From contig CALHAM010000046.1 in the NCBI GenBank assembly GCA_937934275.1, forward strand, positions 1-64,000: a DNA stretch of 64,000 nt, read 5' to 3'. Source of the stretch: an uncultured Saprospiraceae bacterium (lineage in GTDB: Bacteria; Bacteroidota; Bacteroidia; Chitinophagales; Saprospiraceae). Shown piece after piece: positions 1 to 7,881 of this stretch; position 1 is the stretch's first letter, and each line of letters begins with the position of its first letter. The notes under the pieces are model-generated. The model was not told the origin of the DNA, ran no database searches, and saw only the letters and a program-made list of their open reading frames with translations. The translations under genes and the position numbers were made by a program.

Positions 1-189
1 AGCCTGCCCAATCCTTCGCTGTAACGCACCTCCCTCCCTGAAACGCCAAGAAATTGCCCTCATCGCCAAATACTCAAAGAAGAGCGGCTCTGGATATCTT
101 CGCACGGACCTCCCACCAAAATACCCAGGAAGCCTCGCAAATCTCTTTTTCTTTGCCCTAGCGCAACTGCTCTAAAGCGCAACCCACCC
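1..189. other. Left-edge region; possible tail of an unseen upstream gene
   Basis: One plus-strand frame is open from base 2 to a TAA at 173-175 (57 codons), so this could be the C-terminal end of a gene lying outside the window. The translation shows no motif I recognise, and noncoding sequence is equally possible. A near-consensus promoter element (TTTCTTTG at 148-155, one mismatch to TAnnTTTG) lies 34 bases before the methyltransferase start. A restriction endonuclease partner for that methyltransferase would be expected here or further left, but cannot be judged from this much sequence. Confidence 0.2.
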
Positions 190-957
190 ATGCGGAACAC
201 CCTTTTCAACGAAGATTGCATCAGCGGTATGGCACGACATCTGCCCGACGCCTGCATAGATCTGGTCATCACCGACCCGCCCTTTGGCATCGACTTTAGT
301 GCCCAAAAAGGCAATTACAACCGCAAGAACGGGCGTGTACTTGAGGGATACAGCGAAGTAAAGGGCGACAGTTACTTAGCCTTCACTCGCGCTTGGCTCG
401 CACAAGTACGCCGCGTCTTAAAGCCTGAAGGCAGCCTTTACATCTTCTCCGGCTGGAACTACCTTAAAGACCTCCTCATCGCCTTAGACGAGCTGCACTT
501 CACCCTCGTCAACCATCTCATTTGGAAGTATCAATTCGGCGTGGTCACGAAGCGCAAGTACGTGACGGCACACTATCACATTTTGTATGCCTGTTTAGAC
601 GACCGAAAGCGAAAATTCTTTTCTTATGCGCGCTTTGGCCCTGAGGCCCGCACCTCTAACGGCGGCAGCGCTCACTACCGCGACAAAGAAGACGTTTGGG
701 AGATACCCCGCGAGTATTGGACCGGCGATGTGAAAACCCCTACCAAACTACCCGCCGAAATCATCCGAAAAATCCTGGCATACAGCAGCGAGCCGGGCGA
801 CCTGGTGCTCGATCCCTTTCTCGGCTCGGGCCAAGTAGCGGTGGTGAGCCAGCAAGAAGGTCGGGACTATGTAGGCTTCGAAATCGTACCGGAATATTTT
901 GCCTTTGCCCAAAAGCGGCTTTTGAACGGAGCCTATCGGCTAAAAGCCGAGGAATAG
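190..957 (+). CDS. Site-specific DNA adenine methyltransferase, beta class
   Basis: S-adenosylmethionine-dependent DNA methyltransferase of 255 residues. The catalytic motif IV, T-D-P-P-F-G (D29-P-P-F32), comes first. The SAM-binding motif I, L-D-P-F-L-G-S-G (around D208), comes near the C-terminus and is followed by G-R-D-Y-V-G-F-E-I. This permuted order (IV, target recognition, I) is that of beta-group enzymes, and DPPF rather than a cytosine-type SPPY suggests N6-adenine modification. The 170 residues between the motifs should hold the target recognition region. The length is normal for the family. No endonuclease gene follows; the next gene is an unrelated secreted protein on the other strand. 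It is either an orphan (regulatory or protective) enzyme or half of a restriction pair whose partner lies left of the window. Target sequence cannot be predicted. Confidence 0.9.
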   Translation: MRNTLFNEDCISGMARHLPDACIDLVITDPPFGIDFSAQKGNYNRKNGRVLEGYSEVKGDSYLAFTRAWLAQVRRVLKPEGSLYIFSGWNYLKDLLIALDELHFTLVNHLIWKYQFGVVTKRKYVTAHYHILYACLDDRKRKFFSYARFGPEARTSNGGSAHYRDKEDVWEIPREYWTGDVKTPTKLPAEIIRKILAYSSEPGDLVLDPFLGSGQVAVVSQQEGRDYVGFEIVPEYFAFAQKRLLNGAYRLKAEE

Positions 958-1007
958 GCCAAAGGCAGGTAGAGGCACCTCCCAAAACGAAAAAGGCGCG
1001 CCGCCCG

Positions 1008-2741
1008 CTAACGCACCAATGAAACCTCGCCCGATTTACGCTGATGTTGCCGCCCCTGTGGCGTGTCGGCCTCCCATTCGGCGCACCACACATAGAGACC
1101 CGGCAGCGCCAGTTGGCCGCGCCATTGGCCCGTCCAAGGCGTTTCGGGGTCGTTGGCCTGAAAGACGAGGTTGCCCCAGCGGTCAAAAACGCTGAGGCGG
1201 AAACTCAGCCAAACACAGGGAAAAAAAAGGCGCCAAGCATCGTTAGGGCCGTTGCTGTTGGGCCAAAAAACATTGGGAGCATAGAAGGCGCAGGTCTCAC
1301 ATTCTTTGAACGCTACCGCTATGGTATCGGAAAAGCTACAGTGCGAGGTATGGCCCTCTAAAGCGTATACTCCAGGGGCATCCACGTCGAGCAATAGCGC
1401 GCGGCTACCGGTGCTCCACACCCATTGCCTTAAGTGGTCGGGCACCTGCAGGCGCAGCGCTTCGCCGCGGCAAAGGGCAGTGTCCTCGCCCAGCGAGAAC
1501 CCAACCTCTACGCGCACCACAACAAACGCCGTATCGGCCGGACAGCCAGCCGATGCGGGCGCGAGGTATTGATAAATACCTGGGGCGTGCACAGATGGAT
1601 CGAAGCGCCCACTGGGCAAGCTGGGCAACCACCGGCCGCCGGCAGTAGGCGAGCCGCCTAAAACATCAAACAGATCCACAGCCGCTCCGCCAGCGCACAA
1701 GGTAGTGTCGCCCGAAAGGCCCGCGTGCCCGCGCTGAGCAATATACACGTAAGCGTAACGCACTCCTAAAGCACCACACTCGCCATGGGCTTGTACTGCA
1801 ATCAAGCGCTCCCCACCCGTGGGCGACCAATCATCGTGCCGATAGCGAACCTGCCGAAGTGCCTGAGCAATGTCGGCTGCGCCAGCGCTGCCTACATTGA
1901 CTAAGGTTAGCCAAGTAGGACCGTTCTGCACGAGGAAGATCCCACCCGGCAGCACACCCGCTACTTCAAGACGCTCCTGACCGGCATCTTTAACCAACAG
2001 CAAACGCAGGGCAATCGAATCTACAGGCCTCTCGAAAGCTATCCAGACGTCCTCATCGGCAATGGGCGAGGCATATGGCGGTGCGCACAGCGTATCGGCA
2101 GCAAAGCCGTCGTCGCCGACGCCAGAACTATCGTCAGCATCCAGGTCGAGGCCAAAGGAATCTTCAAGTACCACATTATCAAGACCGCCAAAGTCGGGAC
2201 CAGTGAAGTACTCACCGCGGATGCGCAGTGCCGTCAGATTGGCCAATACAGCCCGAAACTCAGCCCCCGTCGGCACCGGACCATTGAGGCTATTCAAACG
2301 CCAGCCCGCATCCTCGCGCAAAAGCACTTCGAAGGGCGTCCAGGCTTTTTGGGGGCTGTACGCAAAATCATAGACCAGTGTCAGCCCCCCACCTATGAGC
2401 ACCACGTCGGGGCGGCCGCCCACAGGGTTGATTTGGGAGGTGTCGCTAGCGTACTGATCCCAGCGCAAGTAGCGCCCGTAAGCGCCGCATTTGTTGCCTC
2501 GAAATTTGGGCGGAGCCGAAAAGTACCATAAATCGCCAGTGGCTGCATCGGTTACGCGAATGTGGCCGCCCGGGTTACCACCGTTGGGGACCCAAACGGG
2601 AACAGTGCTGGCGGGGTCGCCCACGGCACTCCATCCCTCGTTGTCGGTATCGAAAATGCTGCGCTGAGCAACCGCTGAAAAGCCGTTCAAAAACAGCGCC
2701 ACAAATCCGGTAATACAAAAGGCATAGGTATTACAAAGCAT
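1008..2741 (-). CDS. Secreted laminin-B-domain protein with T9SS type-B C-terminal domain
   Basis: Predicted exported protein of about 577 residues. I prefer the ATG at 2741, which gives a clean signal peptide ending V-A-Q; the frame also runs back to a TTG at 2780. The first ~170 residues after the signal match a laminin B (domain IV) fold: a G-W start, then W-Y-F-S-A-P-P-K-F-R-G, the V-V-L-I-G-G-G-L-T-L-V-Y segment, L-A-N-L-T-A-L-R-I-R-G-E-Y and G-G-L-D-N-V-V-L-E. A middle region with Cys-containing beta-rich segments follows. The last ~90 residues (A-P-N-V-F-W-P-N to the terminal L-V-R) are the gliding-motility-associated, type-B sorting domain that directs export by the type IX system and surface attachment. 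Role is likely adhesive. It is divergent from the M23 gene, and the TTG start would leave no space between the two. Confidence 0.82.
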   Translation of the reverse strand: MLCNTYAFCITGFVALFLNGFSAVAQRSIFDTDNEGWSAVGDPASTVPVWVPNGGNPGGHIRVTDAATGDLWYFSAPPKFRGNKCGAYGRYLRWDQYASDTSQINPVGGRPDVVLIGGGLTLVYDFAYSPQKAWTPFEVLLREDAGWRLNSLNGPVPTGAEFRAVLANLTALRIRGEYFTGPDFGGLDNVVLEDSFGLDLDADDSSGVGDDGFAADTLCAPPYASPIADEDVWIAFERPVDSIALRLLLVKDAGQERLEVAGVLPGGIFLVQNGPTWLTLVNVGSAGAADIAQALRQVRYRHDDWSPTGGERLIAVQAHGECGALGVRYAYVYIAQRGHAGLSGDTTLCAGGAAVDLFDVLGGSPTAGGRWLPSLPSGRFDPSVHAPGIYQYLAPASAGCPADTAFVVVRVEVGFSLGEDTALCRGEALRLQVPDHLRQWVWSTGSRALLLDVDAPGVYALEGHTSHCSFSDTIAVAFKECETCAFYAPNVFWPNSNGPNDAWRLFFPCVWLSFRLSVFDRWGNLVFQANDPETPWTGQWRGQLALPGLYVWCAEWEADTPQGRQHQRKSGEVSLVR

Positions 2742-2780
2742 AAACGATAGGTAAAAACCGCGAATGGGTGCAAAGTTCAA

Positions 2781-4202
2781 ATGCTGTCCTATTTTTGCCG
2801 CCTATCCTCTTACGCCATAACATCGCTAAATCCGATACTATCCGTGCAAACAGACGACTCGAAGACCTCGCAGTGGCTGCGAACAATTCAGCAACACGTT
2901 ACCCCTACTACCCTGCTCCTCACTTTGGCCGTTGTTGCCTTGACCGCTGCCCTAGCTACTCGCATTCAGCTCCAACCCAACAACGCCGCTGCTGCTTTAG
3001 CCATCGGCCAAATGGAAAAGGCCCTGCCCACAAAACCCGAAAGCCGCTGGGATTTCCCTCTGAATGAATTGCGCATCGAAGAGTATGTGCTCAAACGCGG
3101 CGATGCTCTCGGCTCGGTTTTGCAACAAAAAGGCCTTACCCCTTTACAAGTAGCCGCCGTCGTTGAAAGCGCCAAAGGTGTTTTCAATATTCATTCGTTG
3201 CGCATCGGGAAGTCGCTGCATTTCCTGTATCGTCAAAAGGGTGAAGATGGCAAGCCCATGTATCTGGTGTACGAGCCTTCGCCTTACGAATACGTAGTCT
3301 TTCACTTGCACGATCAACCCTGTGTGGAGGTCGTCAAACGGCCGGTAACGGTGCAGACATGCACTTCGGCAGGCGAGGTTAGAAGCAACTTATGGCAGGC
3401 ACTCATGGAAAGCGGATTGAACGACAACTTGGCCGATGCTATGATTGATGCACTGTCTGCTTCGGTAGACTTCTATCGCCAAAAAGCAGGCGACCGCTTT
3501 AGGGTGCTCTACGAGCGCGACTTTGTGGAAGGGCAGCCGGTAGGCGCAGGCAAAATTCTGGTTGCCGTCTACGAGCGCGACGCAAAAATCTACTACGCCT
3601 TTCGCTTCGAAAGCGAAGATGGCAAGGCCGAATACTACGACTACGACGGACGCCCGGCTCGAAAGGCGTTCCTAAAAGCGCCCGTAAAGTACAGCCGCAT
3701 CTCCAGCCGCTTCAGCCTGAGCCGCTTACACCCAATTTTGGGTTACCATCGCCCGCATTTTGGCACCGACTACGCCGCTCCCCATGGCACCCCGATCATT
3801 GCTGTGGGCGATGGCATCGTTACAGAAGCCACCCAGCGCGGCGGCAATGGCAAGTACGTGCGCATCCGCCACGATAAAACCTACGAAACCCAGTACTTGC
3901 ACATGAGCGGCTTTGCTGCCGGCATTCGCCCAGGGGCACGCGTCGTTCAAGGGCAAGTTATCGGCTATGTCGGTGCCACAGGACTGGCCACCGGCCCCCA
4001 CGTCTGCTTCCGCTTTTGGAAAAACGGCCAGCAAGTAGACCACTTGCGCCTCAACCTACCGCAGCCCGAGCCTATTTCCGGCCCCCTGTTGGAAGCTTTC
4101 CAACAAGAACGCGACCGCCTGCTCGAACAGATTAACACCCCACCCTTAGAAAGCAGAGACCAGCCCAGATCAAAACCGACTGTCAATAACATAGCACCTT
4201 AA
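2781..4202 (+). CDS. M23 (LytM-like) peptidoglycan metallopeptidase, altered zinc motif
   Basis: Membrane-anchored cell-wall hydrolase of 473 residues. A transmembrane segment lies at about residues 40-60, followed by a periplasmic region with a LysM/OapA-like stretch (around Y-V-L-K-R-G-D-A-L-G-S-V-L) and a C-terminal M23 domain. The first metal motif is intact (H326-F-G-T-D330). The second, normally H-x-H, reads G-P-H407-V-C409, so the histidine that usually binds zinc is replaced by cysteine. Cysteine can ligate zinc, and I have an impression that this variant recurs in Bacteroidota relatives, so the enzyme may still be active. A GTG at 2844 is an alternative start that would still keep the membrane helix. 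Expected role is cleavage of peptide cross-links during growth or division. It stands alone and diverges from the laminin-B gene. Confidence 0.85.
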   Translation: MLSYFCRLSSYAITSLNPILSVQTDDSKTSQWLRTIQQHVTPTTLLLTLAVVALTAALATRIQLQPNNAAAALAIGQMEKALPTKPESRWDFPLNELRIEEYVLKRGDALGSVLQQKGLTPLQVAAVVESAKGVFNIHSLRIGKSLHFLYRQKGEDGKPMYLVYEPSPYEYVVFHLHDQPCVEVVKRPVTVQTCTSAGEVRSNLWQALMESGLNDNLADAMIDALSASVDFYRQKAGDRFRVLYERDFVEGQPVGAGKILVAVYERDAKIYYAFRFESEDGKAEYYDYDGRPARKAFLKAPVKYSRISSRFSLSRLHPILGYHRPHFGTDYAAPHGTPIIAVGDGIVTEATQRGGNGKYVRIRHDKTYETQYLHMSGFAAGIRPGARVVQGQVIGYVGATGLATGPHVCFRFWKNGQQVDHLRLNLPQPEPISGPLLEAFQQERDRLLEQINTPPLESRDQPRSKPTVNNIAP

Positions 4203-4351
4203 TGACCTTCCTTCTTCTCAGAGGCCAACACCACCTGTAGCTCCCTCGGTAGGGCAACGTAACACTCTATTCATCATTTGGTAACACACGTTTTCGGGCG
4301 ATGTGTAGCCATGTCAAGAAGTTTGCATGTGTTACCTCGAGAGTTGCTCAT

Positions 4352-5005
4352 ATGCTGCCGCCCTTACCGCCCAACCCTTACACCTCTCTTCGAAGCGAGC
4401 GAGTCCTCCTCGAACCGTTAAAAGAAGAGCACTTCCCTACCTTGATCGCTCTAGGGAGCGACCCGCGCATTTGGGAGCACTTCCCCGAAAGCCGAGCCGA
4501 TGCAGCCCACCACTGGGCTTACCTGGAAAAAATCAGCGCCGCACGCGAAGCGTGCGCACAGCATCCCTACGTTATCCTCCTCCCCGAAAGCGGTCGAATA
4601 GCGGGCTTCACGCGTTTGCACAACTGGAATGCCGACTGCCGACGCGTAGAGACGGGATCGTGGCTCCACCCCGACTTTTGGCGCAGCGGCATCAATGTCG
4701 AGAGCAAGTGGCTGCTGTTGCGCTATTGTTTTGAGGATTTGCGCTTGGTGCGGGTTCAATTTCGAACCTCGCCTCAAAATCAGCGTTCGCGGCAGGCTTT
4801 GGCAAAACTCGGCGCTACCTTCGAGGGCATTCTGCGCAACGACCGCATCTTGCCCAATGGGCGATGCCGTGACACGGCCTTGTACAGCATCATTGTCGAG
4901 GAGTGGCCACAAGTGCAAGAGCACTTACTCAGCCGCATGCGGCGCTACGAGCAGCCCGGCCCCGCAGCGGCCAGGGGCGAAGTGGTCGTCGCAGACGTTT
5001 GGTGA
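4352..5005 (+). CDS. GNAT-family N-acetyltransferase (RimJ/RimL type)
   Basis: Acetyl-CoA-dependent acetyltransferase of about 217 residues. The core matches the RimJ/RimL branch: an N-terminal L-R-S-E-R-V-L-L-E-P-L strand, the G-F-T-R-L strand, the W-L-H-P-D-F-W-R-S-G-I-N-V-E acetyl-CoA region, and the R-T-S-P-Q-N-Q-R-S-R-Q-A-L-A-K-L-G-A motif typical of this subfamily. I chose the ATG at 4352, just ahead of the conserved N-terminus; the frame extends back to 4301 with 17 residues that look unrelated. The substrate is unknown: this subfamily includes enzymes acetylating ribosomal-protein N-termini as well as small molecules. About 30 C-terminal residues after the conserved core are Ala/Gly-rich. 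It ends 41 bases before the permease gene, which appears to have its own promoter. Confidence 0.85.
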   Translation: MLPPLPPNPYTSLRSERVLLEPLKEEHFPTLIALGSDPRIWEHFPESRADAAHHWAYLEKISAAREACAQHPYVILLPESGRIAGFTRLHNWNADCRRVETGSWLHPDFWRSGINVESKWLLLRYCFEDLRLVRVQFRTSPQNQRSRQALAKLGATFEGILRNDRILPNGRCRDTALYSIIVEEWPQVQEHLLSRMRRYEQPGPAAARGEVVVADVW

Positions 5006-5031
5006 AAGAAGCGCAAAGCGCGTGCTCGCTG

Positions 5032-5039
5032 TATCTTTG
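5032..5039 (+). promoter_or_regulatory. Bacteroidota -7 promoter element, TATCTTTG
   Basis: Exact match to the TAnnTTTG consensus used by the Bacteroidota primary sigma factor, placed so that transcription would begin at or a base or two before the ATG at 5047. No TTTG-type -33 element lies at 19-21 bases upstream; the nearest TTTG (4998-5001) is 30 bases away. The spacing predicts a leaderless or nearly leaderless mRNA for the permease gene. Confidence 0.6.
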
Positions 5040-5046
5040 GGCGCCT

Positions 5047-6078
5047 ATGATGACGCGAATTCCCGGGTTATTGCTGCGCCAGATAGCACTGCTTCTCCTC
5101 ATCATCGGGTTGGCAGGTACCCTATTCTACACTTTGTACCCCTATCTGCCTGCTCTGTTGGGCGCTTATACCTTGTATGTGCTGCTGTCGCCTCTCATGC
5201 TTTTTTTCATGGAGAAAAAGCGTTGGTCACCACCGGTAGTAGCCTTGCTGCTCGTCTTGCTCTCAGGCGCCGTCTTGGGGCTAATCATCTATGCGCTCGT
5301 TCAATTGGTGCAACAGCCTCTGCTGTCGGCGTTTGAGCATTCTCCAGAAATCATCCAAAACATCGAGCACATCACAACTTACTTGCAGCAACAATACGAC
5401 TTAGACCTTATTACGCCGGAGAACATCCGAACCCTTACTACTTGGGCGGGCAAGCAAGCAAGCTTGTTGCTATCGGCCACCATAGAAGGCATCATTATGA
5501 CGCTTCTTGTCGCCTTTGTGCTCTATTTTATGCTCATCAACCGCGAGCGCATCGAGCAAGCCTTCTACGATTGGCTCCCGTTCAGCAAGCGCAACACTGC
5601 GGAATTCAAGGAACGGCTCAATGTCCTAGTTTTTAGTAATGCGCTAGGCATCCCCTTCATGGGTATCACGCAGGGGCTGGCAGGCTTGCCGTTTTATTGG
5701 CTTATCGGAGTGCCCAACATATGGCTGTGGTTTGCCATAACCTGTATCTCGGGTATGTTGCCGGTGGTAGGAGTGGCACTGGCCTATGTGCCCATGTCGG
5801 TGCTAATGCTGGCCAACGGCGAGCCGGTTCGGGCAATAGCCCTTTTCCTTTACGGCTTTATTGTCATCGGTTCCGTGGACAACCTTGGGCGTATGTGGCT
5901 CCAAAAACGCCTGGGCGAGACACACCCCCTCATTACGTTGTTCGGCGTTATCGCTGGGTTACAGCTCTTTGGGTTTATCGGTTTTGTCTTTGGGCCTATT
6001 CTGATTGCCCTCTTTTTGCTCACCCTCCGCATTTACGGGCGCGAATTTGGCCGGCAAGAACGCACTCATCGGCCTTAA
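5047..6078 (+). CDS. AI-2E family transporter (PerM/TqsA-like permease)
   Basis: Polytopic inner-membrane protein of about 343 residues with the usual AI-2E/PerM pattern: two or three N-terminal helices, a soluble segment (about residues 95-150), then a cluster of helices containing G-L-P-F-Y-W-L-I-G-V-P and the late signature G-L-Q-L-F-G-F-I-G-F-V-F-G-P-I. The family has members linked to autoinducer-2 export, ion or solute efflux, and unknown functions, so a precise substrate cannot be given. The first ATG of an ATGATG pair at 5047 is chosen because it begins the first hydrophobic helix and sits right behind a promoter box; the open frame runs back to 4903 inside the acetyltransferase gene, where the translation is Arg/Ala-rich and not credible. 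A bidirectional terminator follows. Confidence 0.85.
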   Translation: MMTRIPGLLLRQIALLLLIIGLAGTLFYTLYPYLPALLGAYTLYVLLSPLMLFFMEKKRWSPPVVALLLVLLSGAVLGLIIYALVQLVQQPLLSAFEHSPEIIQNIEHITTYLQQQYDLDLITPENIRTLTTWAGKQASLLLSATIEGIIMTLLVAFVLYFMLINRERIEQAFYDWLPFSKRNTAEFKERLNVLVFSNALGIPFMGITQGLAGLPFYWLIGVPNIWLWFAITCISGMLPVVGVALAYVPMSVLMLANGEPVRAIALFLYGFIVIGSVDNLGRMWLQKRLGETHPLITLFGVIAGLQLFGFIGFVFGPILIALFLLTLRIYGREFGRQERTHRP

Positions 6079-6130
6079 ATTGGGTTTCTACCCACCTCAA
6101 ATACCAAGAAAACTACCCAATGAGCACAAA

Positions 6131-6156
6131 AAAAGCCCGCGTCTCAGCGGGCTTTT
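6131..6156. terminator. Bidirectional Rho-independent terminator
   Basis: Perfect 10-base inverted repeat (AAAAGCCCGC / GCGGGCTTTT) around a 6-base loop. It lies between the converging permease gene and the tRNA-Pro gene, and has the T-tract needed to stop transcription from either side. Confidence 0.85.
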
Positions 6157-6164
6157 AAACTGCG

Positions 6165-6238
6165 TCGGGATACCAGGATTCGAACCTGGGACCCCCTGCT
6201 CCCAAAGCAGGTGCGCTACCGGACTGCGCTACATCCCG
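6165..6238 (-). tRNA. tRNA-Pro (anticodon TGG)
   Basis: Folds as a cloverleaf on the minus strand: acceptor CGGGATG pairs with TATCCCG (one G-T pair) with discriminator A, the anticodon arm is CCTGC-TTTGGGA-GCAGG giving TGG, and the T arm carries GGTTCGAATCC. CCA is not encoded. It lies 30 bases downstream of tRNA-Ser, probably in one transcript, and just before the shared terminator. Confidence 0.95.
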
Positions 6239-6268
6239 AATGCTCATGCTTGCTGTGGAGTGTAGAAG

Positions 6269-6358
6269 CGGATGGGGCGGGATTCGAACCCGCGGTACGA
6301 GTTTACCCCGTACGACGGTTTAGCAAACCGTTGGTTTAAGCCACTCACCCACCCATCC
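6269..6358 (-). tRNA. tRNA-Ser (anticodon GCT)
   Basis: Ninety-base class II tRNA: acceptor GGATGGG/CCCATCC with discriminator G as usual for serine, anticodon arm ACGGT-TTGCTAA-ACCGT giving GCT, a long variable arm, and a T arm with GGTTCGAATCC. CCA is not encoded. It is the first gene of the two-tRNA unit. Confidence 0.95.
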
Positions 6359-6381
6359 GGACTTGTGGCTCAATGTGGGGG

Positions 6382-6414
6382 CAAAGTTAGGCCACAATGG
6401 AAGGCATGACCAAA
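6382..6414 (-). promoter_or_regulatory. Promoter of the tRNA-Ser/tRNA-Pro unit
   Basis: Read on the minus strand, TTTG (6411-6414), a 21-base spacer and TAACTTTG (6382-6389) fit the Bacteroidota -33/-7 promoter well. The predicted start site near 6376 is about 18 bases before the mature end of tRNA-Ser. This is the best two-element promoter I found in the window. Confidence 0.75.
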
Positions 6415-6450
6415 TTTTTCGGCGTGTTTTTTGGCCCATGCCCAAAGACA

Positions 6451-7881
6451 TCAGTGCATAAGGCTCATTTTAACTTTCTTCTCCAGTTCCTCCACGTTGG
6501 CGCGAAACGTCGGGTCGGTATCCATCATATCCTGCACCGTTCGGCACGAGTACAGGATGGTGCTGTGGTCGCGCCCGCCAAAGGCTTTTCCAATAGCCTT
6601 CAAGGAGTGATTGGTCAGCTGCTTACACAAATAAATAGCAACGTGGCGCGGCACTACCAGACTGCGTTTGCGCCCCTCTTCCGAAAGGCATTTAACAGGT
6701 ACATTGAAATGCTCGGCCACCAGATTCTGTATGGCCTCAATGGTGATGCCACGACTGGGCGACTTGATGAAGTTGAGAATGGCGCTTTTGGCTAATTCTA
6801 GGTCTACCTCACGGCTCATCAGCATGGACTGAGCCAAAAGGGTAACCATGATGCCTTCTAAGTCGCGTACGTTATCTTTGATGTTGTAGCAGATGTATTC
6901 GAGTACGCTATGGTTGACCTTGACCCCAGCCCGCTCGAGCTTATGGCTCAAAATAGCCATGCGGGTCTCTAAGTCGGGGGCTTGTAAATCAGCACTCAAC
7001 CCCCAGCGGAAACGCGAAATTAGGCGGTCTTCAATGCCCTCTAGATCGCGCGGGGCGCGATCCGACGTCAGAATGATTTGGCGTCCACTTTGGTGCAATT
7101 GGTTAAAGAGAAAGAAGAAGATTTCTTGGGTTTTTTGCTTGCCCCCAAGGAAGTGAATGTCGTCCATGATGAGCACATCGAGCGACTGGTAAAAATTCAC
7201 AAAAGCGTTGACGTCATTCTTCTTAATGGCCTGAATGATTTGGTTGGTAAACTCCTCTGCCGACACATAGAGCACTAACTTATCCGGAGATTGTTGCACG
7301 ATTTGGTTGCCAATCGCCTGTGCTAAGTGGGTTTTACCCAACCCTACGTTGCCAAAAATAAACAACGGATTGAACGCGGTTCCTCCCGGCTTTTTGGCAA
7401 CGGCCAAGCCCGCGTTGCGCGCCAAGCGGTTGCAATCGCCTTCGATGAACAAATCGAACGTGTAATTAGGGTTAAGGTTGGAAGCTACCTTATCGCGGCG
7501 AATACCCGGAATGATACGAGGATCTTTGATCTTCTCAATGTCAAAAGTGCCCGGAACCATAGGAGGCTCAGCTACGGCAACTGAGGCCGACGACTCCTTG
7601 TTTGCAGGGATGGACCTGTGCGCATTAGACGAGTTTAAGATGCAATAGCGAAGGCGCCCATTTTGGCCCAGCACCTGGAGGATGCTCGTGCGAAGCACCT
7701 GAACAAAATTCTCCTCTAACCACTCGTAGAAGAGCCTGTTGGGCACTGCTATGGTCAGCACCGAGTTCTCTAGCTGTACGGGTTGAATGGGTTCGAACCA
7801 CGTCTGATAGCTCTGTGGAGGCACGCTTCGTTTAATGATGTGTAGACAGTTATCCCACACCACCTGGCAGTTATTCGTCAT
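6451..7881 (-). CDS. dnaA: Chromosomal replication initiator DnaA
   Basis: AAA+ initiator of about 476 residues that opens the origin. Domain I at the N-terminus contains S-Y-Q-T-W-F-E-P-I. The Walker A motif is G-N-V-G-L-G-K-T-H, Walker B is L-I-M-D-D-I-H-F-L, and sensor/arginine features follow (L-I-S-R-F-R-W-G). The C-terminal DNA-binding domain ends with the signature G-G-R-D-H-S-T-I-L-Y-S. The ATG at 7881 is chosen: it starts a typical M-T-N-N-C-x-x-V-W-D-N-C-L domain I, while the 40 extra upstream residues look random. dnaN, recF and gyrB are not adjacent, which is common in Bacteroidota. I could not recognise a cluster of DnaA boxes in the flanking 600 bases. Confidence 0.97.
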   Translation of the reverse strand: MTNNCQVVWDNCLHIIKRSVPPQSYQTWFEPIQPVQLENSVLTIAVPNRLFYEWLEENFVQVLRTSILQVLGQNGRLRYCILNSSNAHRSIPANKESSASVAVAEPPMVPGTFDIEKIKDPRIIPGIRRDKVASNLNPNYTFDLFIEGDCNRLARNAGLAVAKKPGGTAFNPLFIFGNVGLGKTHLAQAIGNQIVQQSPDKLVLYVSAEEFTNQIIQAIKKNDVNAFVNFYQSLDVLIMDDIHFLGGKQKTQEIFFFLFNQLHQSGRQIILTSDRAPRDLEGIEDRLISRFRWGLSADLQAPDLETRMAILSHKLERAGVKVNHSVLEYICYNIKDNVRDLEGIMVTLLAQSMLMSREVDLELAKSAILNFIKSPSRGITIEAIQNLVAEHFNVPVKCLSEEGRKRSLVVPRHVAIYLCKQLTNHSLKAIGKAFGGRDHSTILYSCRTVQDMMDTDPTFRANVEELEKKVKMSLMH

